A DNA stretch of 6,615 bases from Rhodospirillaceae bacterium (GTDB taxonomy: Bacteria; Pseudomonadota; Alphaproteobacteria; SP197): positions 1 through 6,615 of the forward strand of contig JABIUG010000532.1 in assembly GCA_018700655.1 (NCBI GenBank). Direction: 5' to 3'. The stretch's first letter is position 1, and each line of letters starts with the position of its first letter. The position numbers and the translations under genes are program-made. The notes beneath the pieces were generated by a model that worked only from the letters and a program-made list of their open reading frames with translations, did not search any database and was not told the DNA's origin. This document shows positions 1 through 6,438 of this stretch, one piece after another.

Positions 1-117
1 CAGTCTGGCGTCGTAGCGGGCCGGGCCGTCGCAACTGACAAAAAACCGGATGGTCTCACCCGGCCGGACAGATACCCGATCAGCGTAACCATTCAGCGGG
101 CGTTGACCTATTTCCAC
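1..117 (-). CDS. N,N-dimethylformamidase large-subunit-like protein, N-terminal fragment (runs off the left edge)
   Basis: Only the first 39 codons are present. The reading frame contains GYADRVSVRPGETIRFFVS (residues 10-28) followed by a YDARL segment (35-39). From memory this is the N-terminal signature of the N,N-dimethylformamidase large (beta) subunit family. The characterised member hydrolyses N,N-dimethylformamide to formate and dimethylamine; many relatives have unknown amide substrates, so the substrate here is open. The chosen start is a GTG at 115-117. It lies inside the last codons of the upstream M19 gene, giving a 10-base overlap, and has a GGAGG four bases upstream, which points to translational coupling. 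An ATG nearby, at 94-92, is in another frame and does not give the family sequence. No small subunit gene is seen upstream. Family assignment is fairly secure from the motif, but the catalytic part lies outside the window. Confidence 0.8.
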   Translation of the reverse strand, partial: MEIGQRPLNGYADRVSVRPGETIRFFVSCDGPARYDARL

Positions 118-1124
118 ACGGCCTCCACAACACGGATGAAGTTTCCGCCCATGATGGCCACGATGTCCTTCTCGCTGTACTGCCGCCGCGAGAGTTCCTC
201 GGCCAGTTCGATGATCTGCCTGGGCCGCGAGCAATCGATTTGCGGGTAATTGTACTGGCTGGGTGGCCAGTATTCGGAATTCCTTCCCGACAATCCGGCC
301 AGGCCCTCGCTGTCGTCACTTTCTGCCTCGAGCTCGTCCTGCAGGGCATAATCCAGACCAACGCCGACGTGCTCGGGGCCCAGCAGGTTGACATAGTGAT
401 CGACGTGATCAGCCAGCGTCGTGGTGCGGGTGTCGTTCTCGCCCATGAAAATACCGATCCCGACGATCCCGACGACACCGCCGGTCGCAGCGCAGGCCTT
501 GGCCTGATCGTCCCAGATGTTGCGTTCGTGATCCCACAGGGCGCGCGCGTTCGAATGCGAAAAGATACAGGGCGCACTCGAGGCTTCCATCGCCTCCATG
601 GTTGTCGTGTATGCGGTGTGGGAACAGTCGACCACCATGCCCAGACGGTTCATCTCCGCGATCACCGCACGACCGAATGCGGTCAATCCCATATCCGTGT
701 CATGGCAGCCGCCGCCGGCCAGATTGTTCCGGTTGTAGGCAAACAGCATCTGGCGCACGCCGAGGTGATAATACATCTCGACTAGGTCGACGGACCCATC
801 GAGCGCATTCATGCCTTCAAGGTCAAAGGTGACGGCGAGATCGCCGACCTTCTTGGCGTCGCGGATCTGCTCGACAGTGGTAACCAGACGATACCCGTCG
901 CTTGCCAGGATCCAGCGCCTGAAAGCTGCCAGCGACTTGATCGTGTCGCGCCAGTCCATGACGTCGTAACCGACATCGATGCTGAGATAGTTGACCCCGG
1001 CATCTTTCCAGACCTGCAGCTTGGTGAGGTCGACACTGGGATCAGGACCGAACCCGGCATGGGCGTCCCAGATGACGTTCTCCTGAAACAACCGCTGTGC
1101 AGTAGCGTGCGGATTGTTGGCCAT
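108..1124 (-). CDS. Peptidase M19 (membrane dipeptidase family) protein
   Basis: This is a 338-residue metal-dependent amidohydrolase-fold protein of the M19 family, whose members hydrolyse dipeptides and some other amide bonds with a two-zinc centre. Family motifs appear in order: DAHAGF (20-25), DLEG (101-104, with the bridging Glu103), the NRNN...GLT..GR block (131-152), DCSH (166-169, His169), FSHSN (188-192, His190), GVGLDY (254-259, Asp258) and GGNF (326-329). The canonical HxD first motif reads H-A-G, so one metal-ligand Asp is replaced by Gly24. No signal peptide is visible, so a cytoplasmic location is likely. An in-frame GTG at 1148 would add eight residues, but the ATG at 1124 has GGGGGA seven bases upstream and is preferred. 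The gene follows the acyl-CoA synthetase after 72 bases and overlaps the dimethylformamidase-like gene, suggesting both hydrolases act in one pathway. Family is certain; the substrate is unknown and need not be a dipeptide. Confidence 0.93.
   Translation of the reverse strand: MANNPHATAQRLFQENVIWDAHAGFGPDPSVDLTKLQVWKDAGVNYLSIDVGYDVMDWRDTIKSLAAFRRWILASDGYRLVTTVEQIRDAKKVGDLAVTFDLEGMNALDGSVDLVEMYYHLGVRQMLFAYNRNNLAGGGCHDTDMGLTAFGRAVIAEMNRLGMVVDCSHTAYTTTMEAMEASSAPCIFSHSNARALWDHERNIWDDQAKACAATGGVVGIVGIGIFMGENDTRTTTLADHVDHYVNLLGPEHVGVGLDYALQDELEAESDDSEGLAGLSGRNSEYWPPSQYNYPQIDCSRPRQIIELAEELSRRQYSEKDIVAIMGGNFIRVVEAVWK
122..126 (-). promoter_or_regulatory. Ribosome binding site inside the M19 gene for the dimethylformamidase-like gene
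   Basis: On the minus strand the bases read GGAGG, four bases before the GTG at 117. The site lies within the coding end of the M19 gene, so the downstream gene is probably translated in a coupled way. It supports the GTG over any later start, since no in-frame ATG occurs in the visible fragment. Confidence 0.6.
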
Positions 1125-1196
1125 GGGCGTTTCCCCCGTAGTTTTCACGATGTTAGCACAGTCACACCGCGGAAAAGACCTTACCCATTGGTGCCT
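1125..1196 (-). other. 72-base gap between the acyl-CoA synthetase and M19 genes
   Basis: This is the only sizeable gap inside the minus-strand gene run. On the minus strand it begins just after the TAA stop of the synthetase gene and holds a near-repeat of GGGTAA, one copy including the stop codon (near 1197-1202) and one near 1181-1186, 16 bases apart. A TAACAT (1150-1155) could pass for a -10 element, but the hexamer 17 bases upstream is a poor -35 match. There is no stem-loop followed by a T run. The gap may hold a second transcription start or an mRNA processing point; the sequence does not settle it. Confidence 0.35.
1132..1137 (-). promoter_or_regulatory. Ribosome binding site of the M19 gene
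   Basis: GGGGGA on the minus strand lies seven bases before the ATG at 1124. It decides between this ATG and the in-frame GTG at 1148, which is upstream of the site and has no comparable purine run. Confidence 0.6.
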
Positions 1197-3290
1197 TTAC
1201 CCACCCTCGGCAATCAAAAGGGCATCAACGACCGTCAGGCCCTGTTCGTGAACCATCACGGGATTTAGGTCGAGTTCCCGGAAGCCGCGCGCGCCAGCAA
1301 GTTGCGACACGGCTACAACAGCGCGGGCCAGAGCTGCCACATCGACCGGCGCTGCACCGCGCGCGCCATCAAGCAGGGGGCGGATCCAGAGACGCTCGAT
1401 CATCGCACGTGCCGTGCTCTGCGATAGCGGCGCCTCAGCGAAGGCAACATCTCGCAGGACCTCGGCATGAATGCCGCCTCTCCCGATCAAAACGACCGGT
1501 CCGAAGCTGGGATCATGGACAGCACCAAGCATCATCTCGACGCCATGCGGCGCCATGGCCTGAACCAGAACGCCGTCGATGGCCGCCTCGGGAAGGCTTT
1601 TCGTAACTTTCTCCAGCATTGCTGCGCATGCCTCGGCGGCCTCTTGCGGCAAAACATCAAGGCAAACACCGCCCGCCTCTGTCTTATGCGGGATATCGAG
1701 CGATTGGATCTTCAGCGCCACCGGATGGCCGATCGCTGCCGCGACACGTGCAGCTTCCTCAGGCGAGTGAGTCAGTTCCCATGTGCCGACATGCAAACCA
1801 AGACTCTCGAGCAAGGGATACACAACCGATTCCGTCGACAGGCCAACAGGCAGGTCCGGCAGCGCGTGCGTTTCGGCTTGTGGGCGCGCCGACAATTCAG
1901 TGAGGCGCGCCAGCCCTGCGAGGGCTTTCGTGACGACGCCCGGGCTACCGCAATAGGGTATTCCCGCTTCGTCCATGATGTCGCCGAAAGCCTCGATGGG
2001 AGTGGTGTAGGACCAGAAGACGACGGGTTTGTCACAGGTCTGCGCCAGTTCCTTGAGGGCTCGGGCATCCTTGCCGATGGATGTCGCGCTCCGCCCGGAC
2101 GCCGCAACAATCACGGCGTCGATGCCGGGGTCTGCCGCAAGCGTCATGGTCAGCTCCGCATAACCCAGGGCATGGATACCCGTAGCCGTCGTGTCGACCG
2201 GATTCGACGACGTCCCGTAGCTCGGCAGCACGGCATCGAGCGTGGCACGGGTTTCGGGCTGAAATTCCGGCAGTCCAAGGCCATCCCGTTCGCACAAGTC
2301 AGCCAGAAGGCCGGCCCCGCCACCGGTCGCGGAATAGACCCCGATGCGGCGGCCCATAACAGGCTTGGCCTTCATCGCCGCGACAAGGCCGACGATCTCG
2401 ACAGCCTCGCCTGGCTCGGCGGCATCAATGACACCTGCGCCGGTCAGCAGATCGGCGATCATGCGGTCATCACCGGCCAGCGCACCGGTATGGGAAGCGG
2501 CCTGGCGTTGACCCAACTCGGAGCGGCCGGCGCGCAACATGACCACCGGCACACCGGCCTCGCGACAGCGCGCGAGAGCAGCAAGGAGCCGCCGTCCGTC
2601 GCGAAAACCCTCGGCAAACACCAGAACGGCATCGGTCGCACCATCTTCGGCCAGAAACCCGAGGTAGTCAGCCAGATCGAGGACCGCTTCGTTGCCGGTT
2701 GTCACGATACGCTCGACATTAAGGCCAAGGGTCCAAGCCAAATCGAACAGACCGAACCCGATCGCACCCGACTGTGCGACAATGGCAATCCGTGCGCCCT
2801 TGCGCGGCAGGCTCTCGGGCAATGGGTCAAAATCTCCCAGAACCGGACTGAAGGTTAGTGCCAGACCACGTCGAAGATCGGCAAATCCTTCGCTGTTGGG
2901 ACCGCAGAGCGCCATGTCATGGGCCTGCGCGATTCCGGCAATTTCGTCCTGGAGCGCCCACCCGGCAGGGCTGCCCTCTTCGGCGAAACCTGATCCAACA
3001 ACGATCACCGCAGGAATACCGAACGTAGCGCATTCGCGCAGCGCTTCCGGTGTTGCCGCGGCTGGCGTCATGAGAAACGCAAGATCAGGCACCACCGGCA
3101 AATCAGTAATCCGGCGACAGACCTTGTGGCCAAAGACGCTGTCGACTGAACGGCTGACTAAATGGAAAGAACCGTCGAAGCGGTGATGCAGGATCGTGGC
3201 GCAACATCGTCCGCGAAGGATGTTCGTATCCTCGCTGGCGCCGACCACAACGATGCTCCGGGGACACAACAGTTTCGCCAGATCCGGCAT
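1197..3290 (-). CDS. NDP-forming acyl-CoA synthetase (acetate-CoA ligase, ADP-forming type, fused alpha-beta)
   Basis: This is a 697-residue single-chain enzyme of the succinyl-CoA-synthetase-like ligase family. The family couples acyl-CoA formation reversibly to ATP or GTP through a phosphohistidine, giving NDP and phosphate rather than AMP and pyrophosphate. Domains in order: an N-terminal CoA-binding Rossmann domain (about 1-135, with VVVGAS at 14-19 and GPNSEG at 130-135), two ligase-CoA domains (about 165-460, with AQSGA at 172-176 and the phosphorylatable His267 in SHTGALAG), and a C-terminal ATP-grasp domain (about 485-697, with ALKIQS at 525-530, HKTEAGGV at 535-542 and DLNPVMV at 674-680). 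Length is normal for the fused form. The usual GPNC has Ser at position 133. The ATG at 3290 comes three bases after the TGA of the dehydrogenase gene, with no strong ribosome site of its own, so translation is probably coupled. It would activate the module's substrate, or conserve energy by cleaving an acyl-CoA product. Confidence 0.94.
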   Translation of the reverse strand: MPDLAKLLCPRSIVVVGASEDTNILRGRCCATILHHRFDGSFHLVSRSVDSVFGHKVCRRITDLPVVPDLAFLMTPAAATPEALRECATFGIPAVIVVGSGFAEEGSPAGWALQDEIAGIAQAHDMALCGPNSEGFADLRRGLALTFSPVLGDFDPLPESLPRKGARIAIVAQSGAIGFGLFDLAWTLGLNVERIVTTGNEAVLDLADYLGFLAEDGATDAVLVFAEGFRDGRRLLAALARCREAGVPVVMLRAGRSELGQRQAASHTGALAGDDRMIADLLTGAGVIDAAEPGEAVEIVGLVAAMKAKPVMGRRIGVYSATGGGAGLLADLCERDGLGLPEFQPETRATLDAVLPSYGTSSNPVDTTATGIHALGYAELTMTLAADPGIDAVIVAASGRSATSIGKDARALKELAQTCDKPVVFWSYTTPIEAFGDIMDEAGIPYCGSPGVVTKALAGLARLTELSARPQAETHALPDLPVGLSTESVVYPLLESLGLHVGTWELTHSPEEAARVAAAIGHPVALKIQSLDIPHKTEAGGVCLDVLPQEAAEACAAMLEKVTKSLPEAAIDGVLVQAMAPHGVEMMLGAVHDPSFGPVVLIGRGGIHAEVLRDVAFAEAPLSQSTARAMIERLWIRPLLDGARGAAPVDVAALARAVVAVSQLAGARGFRELDLNPVMVHEQGLTVVDALLIAEGG

Positions 3291-3293
3291 CGA

Positions 3294-4448
3294 TCAGCGC
3301 AGACCCAGCGCACGCGCAACGATACCGTTGAGCACTTCGATCGTTCCGCCCTGGATCGTCACCTTGGGCGCAAACGCCGTGATCCGTTGCAGGGCGTCCT
3401 CAAAACGATCGCGTGCCGGGCCGTCATCATCAATCAGGCGCGAAATCCGGCGCGCCTCGATCACCATCGCCTGTTCCCATTGCGTCCCGCCCGCCTTGAC
3501 GACAGAAGCCTCCGCGACCGGTTCGCCGCCACGGTCCATGGTGCCCGAAACTGCCATCGCCATATGCCGATAGGTATGAAGGCGCGCGACCATGCGGCCC
3601 AGGCTCTCTGCTTCGCGCAATTGCGGTGCCGGTCCGATCAGGTCAACCAGAGGTGCGAGCAAACCGAAGGTCTCCAGGAACCGTTCAGCGCCGGAGCGTT
3701 CAAACGCCAATTCGCTGGTTGCCTGTTTCCAGGCGTCACCGAGCTCGCCCAGAACGTGTTCATCCGGGACGAAGACATCGTCGAAAACGATCTCGTTGAA
3801 ATCATGCTCACCGGACGGAAACAGCACAGGACGCACGGTGATCCCGGGGCTGGTCATGTCGATCAGGAACTGGGTGAGACCATGACGCCGGTTGTCTTCG
3901 GTCGACGGCGAGGTCCGGAAGATACCGATCATCCAGTCGGCCTTGTGAGCCAGCGTGGTCCACAACTTGGTCCCCGAGAGGCTCCAGCCGGCGTTGGTTC
4001 TTGTCGCCTTGGCCCGTGCCGCAAAAAGGTCGGAGCCGGAATCTGGCTCGCTCATGCCGATGCAGAAGCTCAGTTCTCCTGCCACGATCCGGGGCAGCAA
4101 CTGGTCTCGCACCTCTGGCCGGGCATACTTGATCAGGACCGGTCCGCTCTGACGATCAGCAACAAAGTGCGCGCGGATCGGAGCGTTGGCGGCCAGCATC
4201 TCCTCGGTCACAACATAACGTTCGGCAAAGCTGCGGCCATGCCCTCCCATTTCTCGCGGCCAGGTCATGCCGATCCAGCCCCGGGCCCCGACTCTGGCGC
4301 TGAACGCCCGGTCGAATTTTGCCTGGGGTTCGACCCTGGAGGGATCGAAACTCCCCGCTGCAATTTCTTCACGCAGGAACGCGCGGACCTCGGCACGCAA
4401 TTTGGCGGCTGTTTCGGATTCAGGCGAAGGCTCGAAACGAATGGTCAT
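3294..4448 (-). CDS. Acyl-CoA dehydrogenase (FadE-like), probably the catalytic member of a pair
   Basis: A 384-residue FAD-dependent acyl-CoA dehydrogenase, introducing an alpha-beta double bond into an acyl-CoA and passing electrons to an electron-transfer flavoprotein. Domains in order: helical N-terminal domain (about 10-125, with TWPREMGG at 62-69), beta-barrel middle domain (about 126-235, with the flavin/substrate motif SEPDSGSD at 133-140 and SGTKLWTT at 158-165), and C-terminal helical domain ending in IQGGTIE (365-371) and a final LGLR. The position used by medium- and short-chain enzymes for the catalytic Glu, near 367, is Gly. Instead Glu250, in LAFER, sits where isovaleryl-CoA dehydrogenase and the actinobacterial sterol-degrading heteromeric enzymes carry theirs. 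The ATG at 4448 overlaps the stop of the preceding gene by ATGA and has GGAGGG nine bases upstream (4458-4463). Its neighbour upstream is another, degenerate dehydrogenase, suggesting an alpha2beta2 enzyme. Substrate is unknown. Confidence 0.94.
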   Translation of the reverse strand: MTIRFEPSPESETAAKLRAEVRAFLREEIAAGSFDPSRVEPQAKFDRAFSARVGARGWIGMTWPREMGGHGRSFAERYVVTEEMLAANAPIRAHFVADRQSGPVLIKYARPEVRDQLLPRIVAGELSFCIGMSEPDSGSDLFAARAKATRTNAGWSLSGTKLWTTLAHKADWMIGIFRTSPSTEDNRRHGLTQFLIDMTSPGITVRPVLFPSGEHDFNEIVFDDVFVPDEHVLGELGDAWKQATSELAFERSGAERFLETFGLLAPLVDLIGPAPQLREAESLGRMVARLHTYRHMAMAVSGTMDRGGEPVAEASVVKAGGTQWEQAMVIEARRISRLIDDDGPARDRFEDALQRITAFAPKVTIQGGTIEVLNGIVARALGLR

Positions 4449-5497
4449 GGCCGCACACCCTCCAGCGGGGCGGTCTTGTTCCAGAAACCATCACCACCCG
4501 ATGACGCGGCCAACCGGCCAAGATAGGCCGCCCATTCCGGACCCGAGCCGTAATCGTCGCGCCAGGCCAGGAGCCGCGTGGTGTATCGGTGCAGCACGTG
4601 TTCTGCCGTAAAGCCGATCGCACCGAAAACCTGGTGCCCGATCGCCGCGCCCTCGGTCGCGGCCTCGTCGGCGCGAACCTTGGCGGCCGCCGCTTCAAAG
4701 TTCGCCCCACCACGGTCAAGCGCCTGCAGGGCGACGCCAGCACCGACTTCTGCGGCACAAACCTCACCGGCAAGCCGGGCCAGATGATGCTGCACTGCCT
4801 GGAATTTGGAGAGCGTCCTGCCAAAGGCCCGACGTTCACCCGCATAAACAACGGCAGCATCGAGCACCCAGCGCAACGCACCTCCGATCTGGGTTGCACG
4901 CATCGCCGCCGCACAAGACTGAAGGTCGATCTGGGCGCCACGGGTTTCACCTGTAGCCATGGGCATCACGTTGTTCAGTCGTGCAACGACACGCTGATCA
5001 CCCGACAATCCGGGCTGCTCCTGCAGTACGCACTGCTCGCGTTCAACCAACGCCAGGACAAGCACATCGCCGTGCTCGACCGCCACCATCAGCGGACCGC
5101 TCTCCCAGGGGAGGTCACGCATGACCCCGGTCAGTCTGCCGCCGTCGTCACAGACGATCCGATCGCCCAGGCGCGAAGGTCCCACGCCGATGGGCCCGGC
5201 CGGCAGGGCCAGACCCGCTCTTGCCGCCCAATGGTGGGCCACCATCGTTTCGACCAACGGAACGCCAAGCGCGAAAGCTCCCGCCGCTTCCGCGATCTGG
5301 CCTGCCTCCCAAGCTGTCAGACCCGCACCACCGACGCCCTCGGCAGCCCAGGCACGCGGCAGCATGGCATCCTCAAGCGCCTCCCAGAGAGTGTCATGCC
5401 ATCCCTCATGGCCGGCGAGAATCGACTGTGGGTCAGCCAGATCGGCGAACAGCCGCCGGGCGAGATCGCCGACTTGAGATCTATCGGTTTCGACCAT
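4445..5497 (-). CDS. Divergent acyl-CoA dehydrogenase-like protein, probable partner subunit
   Basis: A 350-residue protein of the acyl-CoA dehydrogenase superfamily, recognised mainly from its C-terminal half: RRAFGRTLSKFQAVQHHLA (about 222-240), which in the family lines the FAD and dimer contact, and VFGAIGFTAEH with the following HRYTTR (about 290-307). The N-terminal and middle parts are short and diverged: no SEPxxGSD-like flavin motif and no clear tryptophan-rich start are visible, and the middle domain looks trimmed. No Glu is evident at either known catalytic position. This fits the non-catalytic partner of a heteromeric dehydrogenase, with the gene that follows (overlapping by ATGA) as the catalytic one. 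The start could be GTG at 5500 or ATG at 5497 (the sequence reads GTGATG). The ATG is preferred because GAGGG at 5503-5507 lies five bases before it and only two before the GTG. Both overlap the TGA of the crotonase gene. Confidence 0.87.
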   Translation of the reverse strand: MVETDRSQVGDLARRLFADLADPQSILAGHEGWHDTLWEALEDAMLPRAWAAEGVGGAGLTAWEAGQIAEAAGAFALGVPLVETMVAHHWAARAGLALPAGPIGVGPSRLGDRIVCDDGGRLTGVMRDLPWESGPLMVAVEHGDVLVLALVEREQCVLQEQPGLSGDQRVVARLNNVMPMATGETRGAQIDLQSCAAAMRATQIGGALRWVLDAAVVYAGERRAFGRTLSKFQAVQHHLARLAGEVCAAEVGAGVALQALDRGGANFEAAAAKVRADEAATEGAAIGHQVFGAIGFTAEHVLHRYTTRLLAWRDDYGSGPEWAAYLGRLAASSGGDGFWNKTAPLEGVRP

Positions 5498-6255
5498 CAC
5501 TGCCCTCGAAATTCAGGAACCCGGCGATCACCCACCGCTGCGACACCTTCAGCAAAGTCCTGGGTCTCGCGCAATCGAAGTTGAATCTCGAGTTCGCGCT
5601 TCAGGGCCTGGTCTATCGCCTCCTCAAGACCAAGCCGCAACGTGGCCCGGGTCTCGACCACACCAAGCGGAGCCTGTGCCGCGATCTCCCCGGCCAACCC
5701 CAGAGCTGCGCCTCGCAGGTCAGGCTGCTGGACCAGAACATCGGCAAGACCCATGGCGTGCGCCTCTTCTCCCTTGACCCTGCGGCTGGTGAGAAACATC
5801 AATGAGGCATGCTGGCGCCCGATCACGCGTGGCAATGTTTCGGTCAGGCCAAAGCCCGGATGGAAGCCCAGGGCAGTGAAGTTGGCGCTGAAACGGGCTT
5901 CCGGGCACACGCAACGAAAATCGCCGACCATGGCCAGACCCAACCCGCCGCCCACGGCTGCGCCCTGCACAGCGACAACTACCGGCTTGGGAAAGGCAAA
6001 CAGACGCCGTGCCTGCTGATAAACATCGCCGGCGCTGGAGTTTTTCTTCTCGCCCAGTTGGGCGCCGGCGCAGAATGCCTTGCCCTGAGACGCCAGAACC
6101 ACGGCACGACAAGAAGGGTCAGCGGCCAAGCGATCAAATTGATCGGCAAGTTCGGTCAGCAACCTGATATCGAAGAAGTTGTGCGGCGGCCGGCGCAGTT
6201 CCGCCACGACCACATGACCGTGGCGTTCGATGCCAATGTCACCCGTCCCAACCAT
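5497..6255 (-). CDS. Enoyl-CoA hydratase/isomerase (crotonase) family protein lacking the usual catalytic glutamates
   Basis: A 252-residue crotonase-fold protein, normal length for the family, acting on a CoA thioester. The two oxyanion-hole segments are present: FCAGAQL (61-67) and GAAVGGGLGLA (98-108). The family helix FTALGFHPGFGLTETLPR (126-143) is also clear. The two glutamates that hydrate crotonyl-CoA in the mitochondrial enzyme align with Gly106 and Phe126, and the acid used by many isomerases in the LGxxPD position is Gly134. It can bind and polarise a CoA ester, but ordinary hydration is doubtful; Glu139 or His132 might substitute. The frame stays open upstream to 6462, but the family sequence begins at the ATG at 6255, which is preceded by AGGAGAAAGGGA. 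It appears to be the first gene of the minus-strand operon and shares its TGA with the start of the next gene. Family is certain; the reaction is not. Confidence 0.93.
   Translation of the reverse strand: MVGTGDIGIERHGHVVVAELRRPPHNFFDIRLLTELADQFDRLAADPSCRAVVLASQGKAFCAGAQLGEKKNSSAGDVYQQARRLFAFPKPVVVAVQGAAVGGGLGLAMVGDFRCVCPEARFSANFTALGFHPGFGLTETLPRVIGRQHASLMFLTSRRVKGEEAHAMGLADVLVQQPDLRGAALGLAGEIAAQAPLGVVETRATLRLGLEEAIDQALKRELEIQLRLRETQDFAEGVAAVGDRRVPEFRGQ
5503..5507 (-). promoter_or_regulatory. Ribosome binding site of the divergent dehydrogenase gene
   Basis: GAGGG on the minus strand lies inside the last codons of the crotonase gene. Its spacing, five bases to the ATG at 5497 and two to the GTG at 5500, favours the ATG. 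Confidence 0.5.
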
Positions 6256-6438
6256 GTTCCCGATCCCTTTCTCCTGCGCGGTCTTGCGCCGCGCCCACCG
6301 AACCTTACTCCCAGATATCACCAGAATCCCAACTTCGCGATGAACCAGGGAAAAACGGCTGTGATCCCCGGCGCTTGCGGCCACCCTGCCACGCTGGCAT
6401 GGTTCCATCAGGATCGAAATGAGGATGATCAACGCCTG
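6256..6438. promoter_or_regulatory. Divergent intergenic region between the crotonase operon and the TolC-like gene
   Basis: The 183-base spacer separates outward-facing genes and must hold the promoter of the minus-strand operon and probably that of the plus-strand gene. No pair of -35/-10 hexamers stands out on either strand. The best plus-strand attempt is TTGCGG at 6375 with CATGGT 17 bases on, which is weak. A short direct repeat, CCAGA at 6311 and again at 6321, is spaced by one helical turn and could be part of a regulator site. Both strands have accidental open frames through the spacer, as expected at this GC content; no coding family is recognisable in them. Confidence 0.5.
6264..6275 (-). 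promoter_or_regulatory. Ribosome binding site of the crotonase gene
   Basis: The minus strand reads AGGAGAAAGGGA, ending eight bases before the ATG at 6255. This purine-rich stretch decides for that start against the open frame that continues 69 codons further upstream. Confidence 0.6.

Noticed and set aside
1..94. ATG at 94-92 on the minus strand as the start of the leftmost gene
   Set aside because: It is in a different frame from the dimethylformamidase-like sequence and its translation resembles no known protein.
1150..1178. Possible promoter before the M19 gene (TAACAT as -10)
   Set aside because: The -10 is a partial match only, and the hexamer 17 bases upstream matches the -35 consensus very poorly.
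1179..1202. Repeated GGGTAA on the minus strand after the ligase gene, considered as an operator or terminator
   Set aside because: It is a direct, not inverted, repeat of six bases, and one copy includes the stop codon; there is no hairpin and no T run.
1467..2858. Long open frame of 463 codons on the plus strand
   Set aside because: It lies wholly antisense to the NDP-forming ligase, whose domains are unmistakable. The translation is rich in Arg, Gln, His and Gly with no family motif, as expected from the reverse of a high-GC gene.
3162..4526. Long open frame of 454 codons on the plus strand
   Set aside because: It is antisense to the acyl-CoA dehydrogenase and the start of the ligase gene. 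It has no recognisable domain and the composition of a shadow frame.
4589..5584. Open frame of 331 codons on the plus strand
   Set aside because: It is antisense to the divergent dehydrogenase and has low-complexity Arg/Ser/Pro-rich translation with no motif.
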